From the NCBI RefSeq assembly GCF_024721305.1, contig NZ_JAMXOD010000001.1:124001-188000 (forward strand): 64,000 nucleotides of DNA, read 5' to 3'. Shown one piece after another: positions 16,132 to 23,620 of this stretch. A program made the position numbers and the translations under genes. How positions within the stretch are numbered: position 1 is the first letter of the stretch; each line of letters begins with the position of its first letter. The DNA is from Aequitasia blattaphilus (GTDB taxonomy: Bacteria; Bacillota; Clostridia; Lachnospirales; Lachnospiraceae). The notes below the pieces were generated by a model that saw nothing but the letters and a program-made list of their open reading frames with translations, was not told the origin of the DNA and searched no databases.

Positions 16132-17205
16132 ATGAATATGGGAAAACAAAGGGTAGTGGTTTTATTTGGCGGACAGTCTTCGGAACATGAGGTGTCTTGC
16201 TTATCAGCTCAGACAATCATAAAGAATATTGATACAGATGAAAATGACATTTTAATGGTAGGTATTACCAAAGGTGGTAAGTGGATACTGGTAGATGAGT
16301 TGGCAGATATTAAAAATAATACATGGAGAGAAAAAGGTTATGAAGTAGTGATTTCTCCAAATGCAGAGAAAAAGGAACTGATTATTTTGAAGGATGAAAC
16401 GTACAAAACGCAGAAAATTGACGTTGTATTTCCTGTTCTTCATGGACTCTATGGAGAGGATGGTACGGTTCAGGGGTTATTAGAGCTAAGTAAAATACCT
16501 TATGTGGGTTGTGGGGTTTTATCTTCAGCAGTATCTATGGATAAGCTTTATACGAAGATTATTGTAGACGATTTGGGAGTGAAACAGGCAGAATATGTGG
16601 GTATTCGCAGAGATGAATTAAAAGATATGGATAAGGTAATTCAAAGAGTGGAGGCGAAGTTTTCTTATCCCGTTTTCGTAAAACCTTCAAGGGCAGGCTC
16701 ATCTTGTGGAGTGAGCCGAGCAGATAATGGAAAGGAATTGATTGATAGTTTAAGACTTGCGGCAGACCATGATCGTAAAATCCTGGTGGAAGAGGCAATT
16801 AAGGGGAGGGAGATTGAGTGTGCTGTGTTGGGCGGAGAGGAAGTAGTTGCTTCAGGAATTGGTGAAATACTTGCAGCAGCGGATCATGCTTTTTATGATT
16901 ACGATGCCAAGTATAACAGCGAGGAATCGAAGACGGTGATTAACCCGGAAATGCCCAAAGAGGTGGTGGAGAAGATTCAACAAGCATCCAGAGATATTTT
17001 TATGGCAGTGGATGGATTTGGTTTGTCCAGAGTGGATTTTTTTGTGGAGAATGGAAGTAATGAGGTAGTATTTAATGAGATTAATACTCTGCCAGGGTTT
17101 ACTTCAATTAGTATGTACCCAATGCTTTTTGAAGCAGCGGGAATTGACAAAAAAGAATTGGTTCGCAAGCTTATTCAATTAGCAGTGGAAAGACAGGAGG
17201 CATAA
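16132..17205 (+). CDS. ddl: D-alanine--D-alanine ligase
   Basis: An ATP-grasp ligase making the D-Ala-D-Ala end of the peptidoglycan stem. Recognisable parts are VVLFGGQSSEHEVSCLSA at the N-terminus, FPVLHGLYGEDGTVQGLLEL, PVFVKPSRAGSSCGVSR in the ATP-binding domain, DYDAKYNS in the omega loop and FNEINTLPGFTSISMYP at the Mg-binding end. At 357 residues it has the usual length. The Tyr in DYDAKYNS is the residue normally linked to D-Ala specificity, and no vanH- or vanX-like neighbour exists, so it is read as housekeeping. GGGAGA precedes the start; ATG codons at 16132 and 16138 are both possible. Confidence 0.93.
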   Translation: MNMGKQRVVVLFGGQSSEHEVSCLSAQTIIKNIDTDENDILMVGITKGGKWILVDELADIKNNTWREKGYEVVISPNAEKKELIILKDETYKTQKIDVVFPVLHGLYGEDGTVQGLLELSKIPYVGCGVLSSAVSMDKLYTKIIVDDLGVKQAEYVGIRRDELKDMDKVIQRVEAKFSYPVFVKPSRAGSSCGVSRADNGKELIDSLRLAADHDRKILVEEAIKGREIECAVLGGEEVVASGIGEILAAADHAFYDYDAKYNSEESKTVINPEMPKEVVEKIQQASRDIFMAVDGFGLSRVDFFVENGSNEVVFNEINTLPGFTSISMYPMLFEAAGIDKKELVRKLIQLAVERQEA

Positions 17206-17208
17206 AGT

Positions 17209-17994
17209 ATGAATTTATTTGGGGGATTAATGATTCCCTTTATTGGAACTTCTCTTGGAGCAGCGTGTGTTTATTTAATGAAAGATGAGATGAATATCCA
17301 GGTGAGAAAAGCTTTGCTTGGATTTGCATCTGGGGTTATGGTTGCTGCATCAGTATGGTCTTTGCTGATACCAGCTATGGATATGTCAGAAGATATGGGA
17401 CGCTTTGCTTTTGTACCGGCAGCAGTTGGATTTTTGCTGGGAATACTATTCCTATTAATTTTAGACGAGATCATTCCTCATCTTCATGCAGGAAGCGAAG
17501 AACCTGAGGGAAAACATACGAAGAGAACACTCAAAAAGAATACGATGATGGTATTGGCAGTTACTCTTCATAACATTCCGGAAGGTATGGCAGTAGGAGT
17601 TGTATTTGCAGGAGTATTAGCAGGAACAGAGAATCTATCTATGGCGGGAGCGTTTGCGTTATCGATTGGTATTGCAATTCAGAATTTTCCCGAGGGTGCA
17701 ATTATATCAATGCCTCTGAAAAGTGAAAATGGAATGTCGAAGAATAAAGCATTTTTAGCGGGATTGGGTTCTGGGATTGTCGAGCCGATTGCAGCAGTCA
17801 TTACGATTGTCTTAACAAGATTTGTAACACCGATACTTCCTTATTTACTGGCCTTTGCAGCTGGAGCCATGCTTTATGTGGTGGTAGAGGAATTGATTCC
17901 AGAAACGGCAGAAGGAAAGCACAGCAACTTAGGAGTCATAGGGTTTGCTGTGGGATTTGTAATAATGATGGTATTAGATGTGGCATTAGGATAA
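17209..17994 (+). CDS. ZIP family divalent metal transporter
   Basis: A 261-residue membrane protein with about eight hydrophobic segments. The metal-transport signature HNIPEGMAVGV and the paired NFPEGAIIS helix are both present, as is a His/acid loop (EIIPHLHAGSEEPEGKH) between segments. The family imports Zn or other divalent metals down their gradient. It starts 3 bases after the ddl stop and is very likely cotranscribed with it; no functional link between the two is evident. It ends in a strong terminator. Confidence 0.9.
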   Translation: MNLFGGLMIPFIGTSLGAACVYLMKDEMNIQVRKALLGFASGVMVAASVWSLLIPAMDMSEDMGRFAFVPAAVGFLLGILFLLILDEIIPHLHAGSEEPEGKHTKRTLKKNTMMVLAVTLHNIPEGMAVGVVFAGVLAGTENLSMAGAFALSIGIAIQNFPEGAIISMPLKSENGMSKNKAFLAGLGSGIVEPIAAVITIVLTRFVTPILPYLLAFAAGAMLYVVVEELIPETAEGKHSNLGVIGFAVGFVIMMVLDVALG

Positions 17995-18023
17995 AAACCT
18001 CCCTATTTTATAGGGAGGTTTTT
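17993..18023. terminator. bidirectional intrinsic terminator
   Basis: Perfect 13-base arms AAAAACCTCCCTA and TAGGGAGGTTTTT with a 5-base loop, serving the ZIP transporter gene and the convergent kinase gene. Confidence 0.93.
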
Positions 18024-18026
18024 GTA

Positions 18027-19049
18027 TTATCGATCCATTTCTAATTTGATGCCAGTATTTTGATGCTCTTTTATAATTCTTTCGATTTCATCTAAGGTAG
18101 AAGAAGGCATATCACCTGGGATTGTGTTTTTTACGGAGCCAGTTGCATTTCCATATTGTAAAGCTTTTTCACAGTCCATATTTGTGGAAAGAAGTCCATA
18201 GAGGACACCGGAGATATACGCATCACCGCTGCCAATGCGGTCTACAACGTCAATACTCTTATAGGGGTCTTCCGTATAGTAATAGTCTTTTTCTGCATCA
18301 TAGATTACAGAGCCAAAATCATGAATCTTTGGGCTGTGTACAATACGTTGTGTGGATGCAACAACGGAAATATTGTATTCGTCTGAGAATTCTTTCATCA
18401 TATCAGTTAAAGCACCATTTTTTTTGAAGGTGAGCTTTGCTGTGTCCTCTGAGCAGAAGAATATATCTACGAAGGGAAGAATTTCTTCAATTGTCTTACG
18501 GGCTTCTTCGCCGGTCCATAAATTTCCACGAAAGTTTACATCAAAGGAAATGAGAGTACCTCTTTCTTTGAACCGTTTTATCATTTCGATTGTTGTAGCT
18601 CTCGTATGTTCTCCCAGGGCTAACATAATACCTGTGGTATGAAAGATTCTGGCAGATGAAAAGAGGGAGGCATCATAGTCGTTTAAATTGATTTTATGAA
18701 TAGAGGTATAGTCTCTGTCATATACCACACTAGGTTTTCTGGGGTAAGCTCCGTTTTCATAATAGTAAATTCCCAGTCTTTGGTCATCAGCGGCATCATA
18801 GGTTAGGTAGTCATCGCTGACACCAAAAAAACGCACCCTGTTTTTTACATATCGTCCCAAACTGTTTTGGGGCAGTTTGGAAATGATTCCGGTACGCAGT
18901 CCTAAAAGAGACACGCCAGAGGCCACGTTTAGTTCTGCGCCTCCTACTTGTTTGTAGAAGAGGTCGCCTCGGTCTATTCTTTCATTGTCAGGGGGAGATA
19001 AACGAAGCAATATTTCTCCCAGGGTTAATAAATCAAAATCTTTACTCAT
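18027..19049 (-). CDS. PfkB-family sugar kinase
   Basis: A 340-residue ribokinase-fold kinase. The family signature near the C-terminus is DVVDRIGSGDAYISGVLYG, with the catalytic Asp in GSGDA; VGGAELNVASGVSLLG is the N-terminal sugar-binding block. It resembles 2-keto-3-deoxygluconate (KDG) kinases but is clearly divergent from the adjacent kinase. It lies downstream of that kinase and of the KDPG aldolase on the same strand, separated by a hairpin. Substrate could be KDG, an epimer such as 2-keto-3-deoxygalactonate, or another keto sugar acid. Confidence 0.8.
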   Translation of the reverse strand: MSKDFDLLTLGEILLRLSPPDNERIDRGDLFYKQVGGAELNVASGVSLLGLRTGIISKLPQNSLGRYVKNRVRFFGVSDDYLTYDAADDQRLGIYYYENGAYPRKPSVVYDRDYTSIHKINLNDYDASLFSSARIFHTTGIMLALGEHTRATTIEMIKRFKERGTLISFDVNFRGNLWTGEEARKTIEEILPFVDIFFCSEDTAKLTFKKNGALTDMMKEFSDEYNISVVASTQRIVHSPKIHDFGSVIYDAEKDYYYTEDPYKSIDVVDRIGSGDAYISGVLYGLLSTNMDCEKALQYGNATGSVKNTIPGDMPSSTLDEIERIIKEHQNTGIKLEMDR

Positions 19050-19064
19050 AAGAACCTCCTTATG

Positions 19065-19106
19065 TGCATAAGGGGATCCAATAAAATTGGCTCCCCTCTT
19101 TATGCA
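19065..19106 (-). repeat. long inverted repeat between the two kinase genes
   Basis: TGCATAA, GGGGA and CCAAT on one arm pair with ATTGG, TCCCC and TTATGCA on the other, with small bulges and a 3-base loop. No T-run follows on either strand. It ends just before the ribosome site of the downstream kinase, so it looks like an mRNA processing or translation-modulating structure rather than a terminator. Confidence 0.6.
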
Positions 19107-19136
19107 TTGCGACTTTATGATATCAATAGTATGAAA

Positions 19137-20162
19137 TTAGCGTTGTACACGTCCGGAACCATCTCCTCCGGCAAGTTTTAGGACTTCATCTTTGGAAACC
19201 ATGTTATAGTCTCCTTCAATAGAATGTTTTAGGCAAGATGCTGCAACAGCGAACTCGATTACGTCTTGGGGAGATTTTTCATCTAAAATAGCAGTAATTA
19301 GACCGCCACCGAAGCTGTCACCGCCACCAACACGGTCCACAATACGCATTGCATATTTTTTGCTGAAGAAATAATCATTCCCATCGTAAAGCATAGCAGA
19401 CCAGTTGTTGTCATTGGCCGAGATGGATTCTCTCAGAGTAATTGCTACGTGAGTAAATGAAAAACGATTCATCAACTCTTTCGCAACTTCTTTATAGCCT
19501 TCGTGATTTACCTCACCAGTTGTTACATCAGTATCTTTTGCCTTGATTCCAAATACATCCGATGCATCTTCTTCGTTTGCAATACACACGTCAACGTATT
19601 TACAGATTTCGCCCATAACCTTGGATGCTTTTTCTTTTGACCAAAGTTTGTTTCTATAATTTAGATCACAAGAAATAGTGATATTTTTTTCTTTTGCTTT
19701 TTTACAAGCTTCAATACAGATATCAGCTACATCGTCCCCAAGGGCAGGAGTGATACCGGTAAAATGAAACCAATCAACATCCTGGAAAATTTCATCCCAG
19801 TTAAAATCTTCGGATTTTGCAGTTGCAATCGCTGAACCTGCCCGGTCATAAATTACCTTTGAAGGTCTTTGAGACGCTCCTTTTTCAAGGAAGTAAATCC
19901 CTACTTTTTCTCCACCTCTTGTGATATGAGAAGTGTTAACACCAAATTTACGAAGGGAATTTACAGCAGCTTGTCCGATTTCGTGTTTTGGGAGCTTTGT
20001 TACGAAACTTGCATCCAATCCGTAATTTGCTAAAGAGACAGCTACGTTTGCTTCCCCGCCACCGTAGGTGGCACCAAAGGTATCAGCTTGAACAAATCGT
20101 GTATATCCTTCAGGTGCTAATCGAAGCATTACTTCTCCAAATGTTACTACTTTTTTTGCCAT
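19137..20162 (-). CDS. kdgK: 2-dehydro-3-deoxygluconate kinase
   Basis: A 341-residue PfkB kinase closely resembling KDG kinases: GEVMLRLAPEGYTRF at the N-terminus, YGGGEANVAVSLANYGL in the sugar site, and RIVDRVGGGDSFGGGLITA with the catalytic Asp in GGGDS. It phosphorylates KDG to KDPG, the substrate of the aldolase encoded 17 bases upstream. The two genes therefore form the lower part of a sugar-acid pathway feeding pyruvate and glyceraldehyde-3-phosphate. Good ribosome site (AGGAAAG) ahead of the ATG. Confidence 0.88.
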   Translation of the reverse strand: MAKKVVTFGEVMLRLAPEGYTRFVQADTFGATYGGGEANVAVSLANYGLDASFVTKLPKHEIGQAAVNSLRKFGVNTSHITRGGEKVGIYFLEKGASQRPSKVIYDRAGSAIATAKSEDFNWDEIFQDVDWFHFTGITPALGDDVADICIEACKKAKEKNITISCDLNYRNKLWSKEKASKVMGEICKYVDVCIANEEDASDVFGIKAKDTDVTTGEVNHEGYKEVAKELMNRFSFTHVAITLRESISANDNNWSAMLYDGNDYFFSKKYAMRIVDRVGGGDSFGGGLITAILDEKSPQDVIEFAVAASCLKHSIEGDYNMVSKDEVLKLAGGDGSGRVQR

Positions 20163-20179
20163 GATACTTCTTTCCTTTC

Positions 20180-21139
20180 CTATTTCTGTAATAGATGAAT
20201 TGCGAATCCACCGATTTCTTTTTTCATGTAAATTGCGACTAATTTATCGTTTTTGTATTTCCCGGTTGATTGATCAAACTCTACGCCTTGGGTTTCCAGA
20301 TAGTTGACGGCACGGTTCAGACTATTGGTCTTAATTGCAATATGACCCTTTGCGCCGAGATAAGGGCTTTTCATAGCTTCTATAGCAGTACCCGCAAAGA
20401 CAGAAGATGTTCCTTCCTTATTCTCAAATCCAAAAAGTGAAGAGAAGGAAGATGCAGTGTCAGAAGCTTCTTTTTCATCATTGCAATTGATGCCAAGGTG
20501 GCCGAGTTCAAAACCAAGCATGGTCATAACGGCTTCTTTGGTCAGCTCTGTTATTTTTGCAAAATCTTTTGCTTTTACAAGCTCTCCTTTTACCATCCAG
20601 CTTCCGCCGCAGGCTAAAATTTTATCGAATGCAAGATAATCATTAATATTGTGAGCACCGATTCCACCTGTTGGCATAAATTTGACCGTTGTATAAGGCG
20701 CCGCCAAAGACTTAATCATATTCAATCCCCCAGAAGCTTCGGCAGGGAAGAATTTTACAACTTCTAAGCCAAACTCAAGGGCTCTTTCTATATCGGAAGG
20801 GTTTGAAGCTCCCGGTGTGATAGGGATATTGTTTTCAACACAGTATTTTACAACAGTAGGGTTAAATCCGGGGCTAACGATGAATTTTGCACCGGCGGCT
20901 ACCGCCTTTTTAACATTTTCAATGGTAAGTACAGTACCTGCGCCAACTAACATATCAGGAAAAGCCTCTGTCATTTTTTGAATGGATTCTTCAGCAGCGG
21001 CAGTACGGAAAGTTACCTCTGCCAGAGGCAAACCACCCTCGATTAAAGCCTTGGCCAGCGGAACGGCATCAGCAGCATCGTCTAATACCACAACGGGAAC
21101 AATACCAATTTTTTGAATATCCTCTAATACTTTGTTCAT
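20180..21139 (-). CDS. eda: KDPG/KHG aldolase fused to a C-terminal VOC-like domain
   Basis: The N-terminal 205 residues form a class I aldolase: E41 in AEVTFRT, the Schiff-base Lys K129 in VVKFFPAE, and TPGASNPSDIERALEFG. About 110 additional residues follow (from GFELGHLGINCNDEKEAS to the end) that resemble one glyoxalase/VOC half-module, with His in LGHLGI and GHIAIK and a terminal strand GGFAIHLLQ. Ordinary Eda enzymes end near 210 residues, so this is a fusion. The VOC part may bind metal or a metabolite and tune the enzyme, or handle a reactive carbonyl; its role is unknown. First gene of the operon, behind a strong promoter and tandem operators. Confidence 0.88.
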   Translation of the reverse strand: MNKVLEDIQKIGIVPVVVLDDAADAVPLAKALIEGGLPLAEVTFRTAAAEESIQKMTEAFPDMLVGAGTVLTIENVKKAVAAGAKFIVSPGFNPTVVKYCVENNIPITPGASNPSDIERALEFGLEVVKFFPAEASGGLNMIKSLAAPYTTVKFMPTGGIGAHNINDYLAFDKILACGGSWMVKGELVKAKDFAKITELTKEAVMTMLGFELGHLGINCNDEKEASDTASSFSSLFGFENKEGTSSVFAGTAIEAMKSPYLGAKGHIAIKTNSLNRAVNYLETQGVEFDQSTGKYKNDKLVAIYMKKEIGGFAIHLLQK

Positions 21140-21153
21140 AACAACCTCCTAAA

Positions 21154-21188
21154 TTTCATATCGTGAAACTACATTTTGTAATGTGAAA
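21154..21188. promoter_or_regulatory. tandem operators in the eda leader
   Basis: Two copies of a TTTyr-N5-TGAAA element lie exactly 20 bases apart: TTTCAtatcgTGAAA at 21154-21168 and TTTTGtaatgTGAAA at 21174-21188. They lie downstream of the eda -10 box, as expected for a blocking repressor. The divergent IclR-family gene, 80 bases away, is the natural candidate. Confidence 0.55.
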
Positions 21189-21204
21189 CTATGTACATAT
21201 CACC

Positions 21205-21232
21205 ATTATAGCGCTATAATAGAATCTGTCAA
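21205..21232 (-). promoter_or_regulatory. eda operon promoter with palindromic -10 region
   Basis: On the minus strand TTGACA and a perfect TATAAT are 16 bases apart. The stretch 21205-21220 (ATTATAGCGCTATAAT) is a perfect 16-base palindrome, so it also offers a TATAAT on the plus strand for the IclR-family gene. The two divergent promoters may share this element. Confidence 0.65.
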
Positions 21233-21267
21233 TGTATTTTTAGAAAAAAATAAATTTGGAGGTTTAT

Positions 21268-22029
21268 ATGGAAATGAAATCAAACCCGATACAGGTTGCA
21301 GATAAGCTCTTTGCAGTGATCGAACTACTAGCGGCTAAAGGTTCTATGGGGTTAATCGATATAAGTAATGATTTGGATTTAAATAAAACAACGGTACACA
21401 GGTTACTGAATTCTCTTGTTTATATGGGATATGTTTTTCAGAACCCGGACACTCATAAGTATCGGCTTGGGTTTAAAATCTGTGGAATTTCAAATCAGAT
21501 ATTGAATCAAATCGATATTACAAGGGTTGTAAGACCTTATTTGAAAGAATTGGTGAATCTTACAGGGGAAACTGTACATTTGGTACAGCTCGATGGAATA
21601 AATGCTGTTTATATTGATAAGATTGAATCTACAACGAATTCGATTCGACTGGTTTCTCAGTTGGGAAAGCAGCTTCCCCTCTATAGCTCTGGAGTGGGAA
21701 AAGCCTTGATGGCGGATATGATGGAAGAAAAAGTAGTCCGTATATGGGAAAAAAGTGAGGTCAAAAAAGTAACAGAGCACACAATAACAGATTTTGCAGT
21801 TTTACAAAAGGAGTTAAAAGAAATAAGGAGCAGAGGGTACGCAATTGATAACGAAGAGAATGAGGAGGGAATCCGCTGCGTTGCTGCGAGCTTAGAAACA
21901 AAGAATGCTGGCTCATCCTATGCCTTTAGCATTTCAGCACCTATTTACCGGATGGATGAAAATAGAATAAAAGAAATAGCCAATCATATTTTAACCATTA
22001 AAGGGAAAATACAAGAGGCTATATCATAG
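21268..22029 (+). CDS. IclR-family transcriptional regulator
   Basis: A winged helix (about residues 8-65, with GLIDISNDLDLNKTTVHRLLNSL) precedes the IclR ligand-binding domain (LGKQLPLYSSGVGKALMA and EENEEGIRCVAA are characteristic). The family senses aromatic or sugar acids; KdgR of enterobacteria is a member and responds to KDG. It is divergent from eda-kdgK, so a KdgR-like role over that operon is the simplest reading. The start is the ATG at 21268 behind GGAGG; an upstream TTG at 21256 overlaps that ribosome site. It ends directly against the convergent HAD gene, with no terminator between them. Confidence 0.88.
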   Translation: MEMKSNPIQVADKLFAVIELLAAKGSMGLIDISNDLDLNKTTVHRLLNSLVYMGYVFQNPDTHKYRLGFKICGISNQILNQIDITRVVRPYLKELVNLTGETVHLVQLDGINAVYIDKIESTTNSIRLVSQLGKQLPLYSSGVGKALMADMMEEKVVRIWEKSEVKKVTEHTITDFAVLQKELKEIRSRGYAIDNEENEEGIRCVAASLETKNAGSSYAFSISAPIYRMDENRIKEIANHILTIKGKIQEAIS

Positions 22030-22659
22030 TTACAACTCTTTCATAATAGTAGGCAGCTCACAGAAGCTGTCTATTTTTTTGTGGTAGCCTTCGACTTCAC
22101 CAAAACCATAAGCGGCATAGATAAAAGGAACCTTTGCTTTTATAGTGGCTTCGTAATCGCCTTGAGTATCTCCGACATAGACGGGAGATTTCATTTGATG
22201 CTTTTCCACGATTTCCATAATATTATCACCCTTTGGATTTCCAGTGTCCCCAGGACATAAGTGATCTGCAAAGTAATGGGAAAAGCCTGTGGCAGCCAGG
22301 AAGTCCTCAATATAACCTGCCTGACAATTGCTTACAATATACAGCGGATACGTTTTCTTTAATTCTTTTAAAGTTTCTTCTAACCCAGGATAAAGAACTC
22401 CGGATGAAACTTGCAATTCTTTATGCTCTTCTTCTATACATAATTCGATGAGTTCCTGGTGTTGTTCTTTTGTGCAGTCTGGAAAGAGCATGACAGCAAT
22501 ATCAATTAAAAGCTTTCCTAAACAAGCACCAATTTGTTCCTTCGTAAATTTTGGATCAACGCCGGTGTATTTCTTCGCAGCCCTTGACCATGCGACAGCT
22601 ACTAACTCGGTAGCATCCCATAGGGTTCCATCCAAATCAAAAATAATTCCATCTACCAT
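22030..22659 (-). CDS. HAD-superfamily hydrolase (phosphatase)
   Basis: A 209-residue HAD protein: motif I DGIIFDLDGTLWD, motif II YIVSNCQ, motif III K near 150 and motif IV VYVGDTQGD. The helical cap after motif I makes it a subfamily IA phosphatase like phosphoglycolate phosphatase. Substrate unknown; given its neighbours, a sugar phosphate or sugar-acid phosphate is possible. The start at 22659 has AGGAGAAGGAAAG in front; the longer frame lacks a site. Confidence 0.85.
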   Translation of the reverse strand: MVDGIIFDLDGTLWDATELVAVAWSRAAKKYTGVDPKFTKEQIGACLGKLLIDIAVMLFPDCTKEQHQELIELCIEEEHKELQVSSGVLYPGLEETLKELKKTYPLYIVSNCQAGYIEDFLAATGFSHYFADHLCPGDTGNPKGDNIMEIVEKHQMKSPVYVGDTQGDYEATIKAKVPFIYAAYGFGEVEGYHKKIDSFCELPTIMKEL

Positions 22660-22762
22660 AATCTTTCCTTCTCCTAGTTTTCTTGTTAATCTCCATTTTA
22701 GTTGAATGTGCATAAAAAGTCTAGGTTTTAATTAGAGATATCGCTGAAATAATAAAACATAA

Positions 22763-22791
22763 TTGACAAAGAGAGGAAAGAGAAATATTAT
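22763..22791 (+). promoter_or_regulatory. promoter of the kduD-gntP operon
   Basis: TTGACA and TATTAT with a 17-base spacer, about 48 bases before the SDR start. Confidence 0.7.
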
Positions 22792-22802
22792 TATAGGCAT
22801 AA

Positions 22803-22822
22803 GACGTATGACGACATATGTC
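22803..22822. promoter_or_regulatory. candidate GntR-family operator
   Basis: GACGTATG and CATATGTC (one mismatch) around a 4-base centre, located just after the predicted transcription start of the kduD-gntP operon. The core has the GT-N-AC-like symmetry of FadR-subfamily sites, and such a regulator is encoded at 25079 in the same cluster. Confidence 0.5.
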
Positions 22823-22838
22823 TGGAAAGGAGCACCAA

Positions 22839-23600
22839 ATGAATCTATTTGATATTACTGGAAAGAAGGCGATTGTCACTGGTGGAACAAGAGGCTTAGG
22901 CTTAAGTATGGCAGAAGGCCTTATGGAGTCTGGTTGTGAAGTAGTAATCGTAGGAAGCAATGAGAAAGTATATGAAACCGCCAAAGAGTTTTGTGGCAAA
23001 GGATATATTTGTCATAGTATCAAAACGGATTTGTCAAAGAGAGATAAAACCTATGAATGTTTTAAGGAATGTATGAATAAACTTGAAAATGAAGTGGATA
23101 TTTTAGTGACAGCTCATGGTCTGCAAAGAAGACATAGTGCGGAAGAGTTCCCAATTGAAGAGTGGGATGAAGTTTTAAATGTGAATTTGAACTCTGTTTT
23201 TATTCTTTGTCAAGAAGCAGGGAAGGTGATGCTTCAAAAAGGATATGGTAAAATTATTAATATTGCATCGATGATGTCATTTTTCGGAGGTCAGACGATT
23301 CCGGCATATGCAGCATCAAAAGGAGGAATCGCTCAGCTAACAAAAGAATTAAGCAATGATTGGGCAGCAAGAGGTATTAATGTAAATGCTATTGCACCTG
23401 GATATATGGCAACAGAGATGAATGAAGCATTGCTAGATCCATTAAATCCAAGATATAGCCAAATCACAGAGCGTATCCCTAAAAAGAGATGGGGAACTGG
23501 TGATGATATGAAGGGAGCTTGTATTTTTTTAGCATCGAAAGCAAGTGATTATGTAACTGGAACGATTCTACCTGTAGATGGTGGTTATTTAGTAAAGTAA
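22839..23600 (+). CDS. kduD: KduD-like short-chain dehydrogenase
   Basis: A 253-residue SDR: cofactor motif TGGTRGLG, the NIASMM serine block and YAASKGG with catalytic Tyr and Lys. It resembles 2-dehydro-3-deoxy-D-gluconate 5-dehydrogenase (KduD), including LQRRHSAEEF, VNAIAPGYMATEMN and the ending DYVTGTILPVDGGYL. KduD reduces 2,5-diketo-3-deoxygluconate to KDG in uronate pathways; a gluconate 5-dehydrogenase role is the main alternative, and no kduI is in the window. The start is the ATG at 22839 behind AAAGGAG; an in-frame ATG at 22818 lacks a site. Confidence 0.8.
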   Translation: MNLFDITGKKAIVTGGTRGLGLSMAEGLMESGCEVVIVGSNEKVYETAKEFCGKGYICHSIKTDLSKRDKTYECFKECMNKLENEVDILVTAHGLQRRHSAEEFPIEEWDEVLNVNLNSVFILCQEAGKVMLQKGYGKIINIASMMSFFGGQTIPAYAASKGGIAQLTKELSNDWAARGINVNAIAPGYMATEMNEALLDPLNPRYSQITERIPKKRWGTGDDMKGACIFLASKASDYVTGTILPVDGGYLVK

Positions 23601-23620
23601 AGAGTGAGAAAGGGATTATT

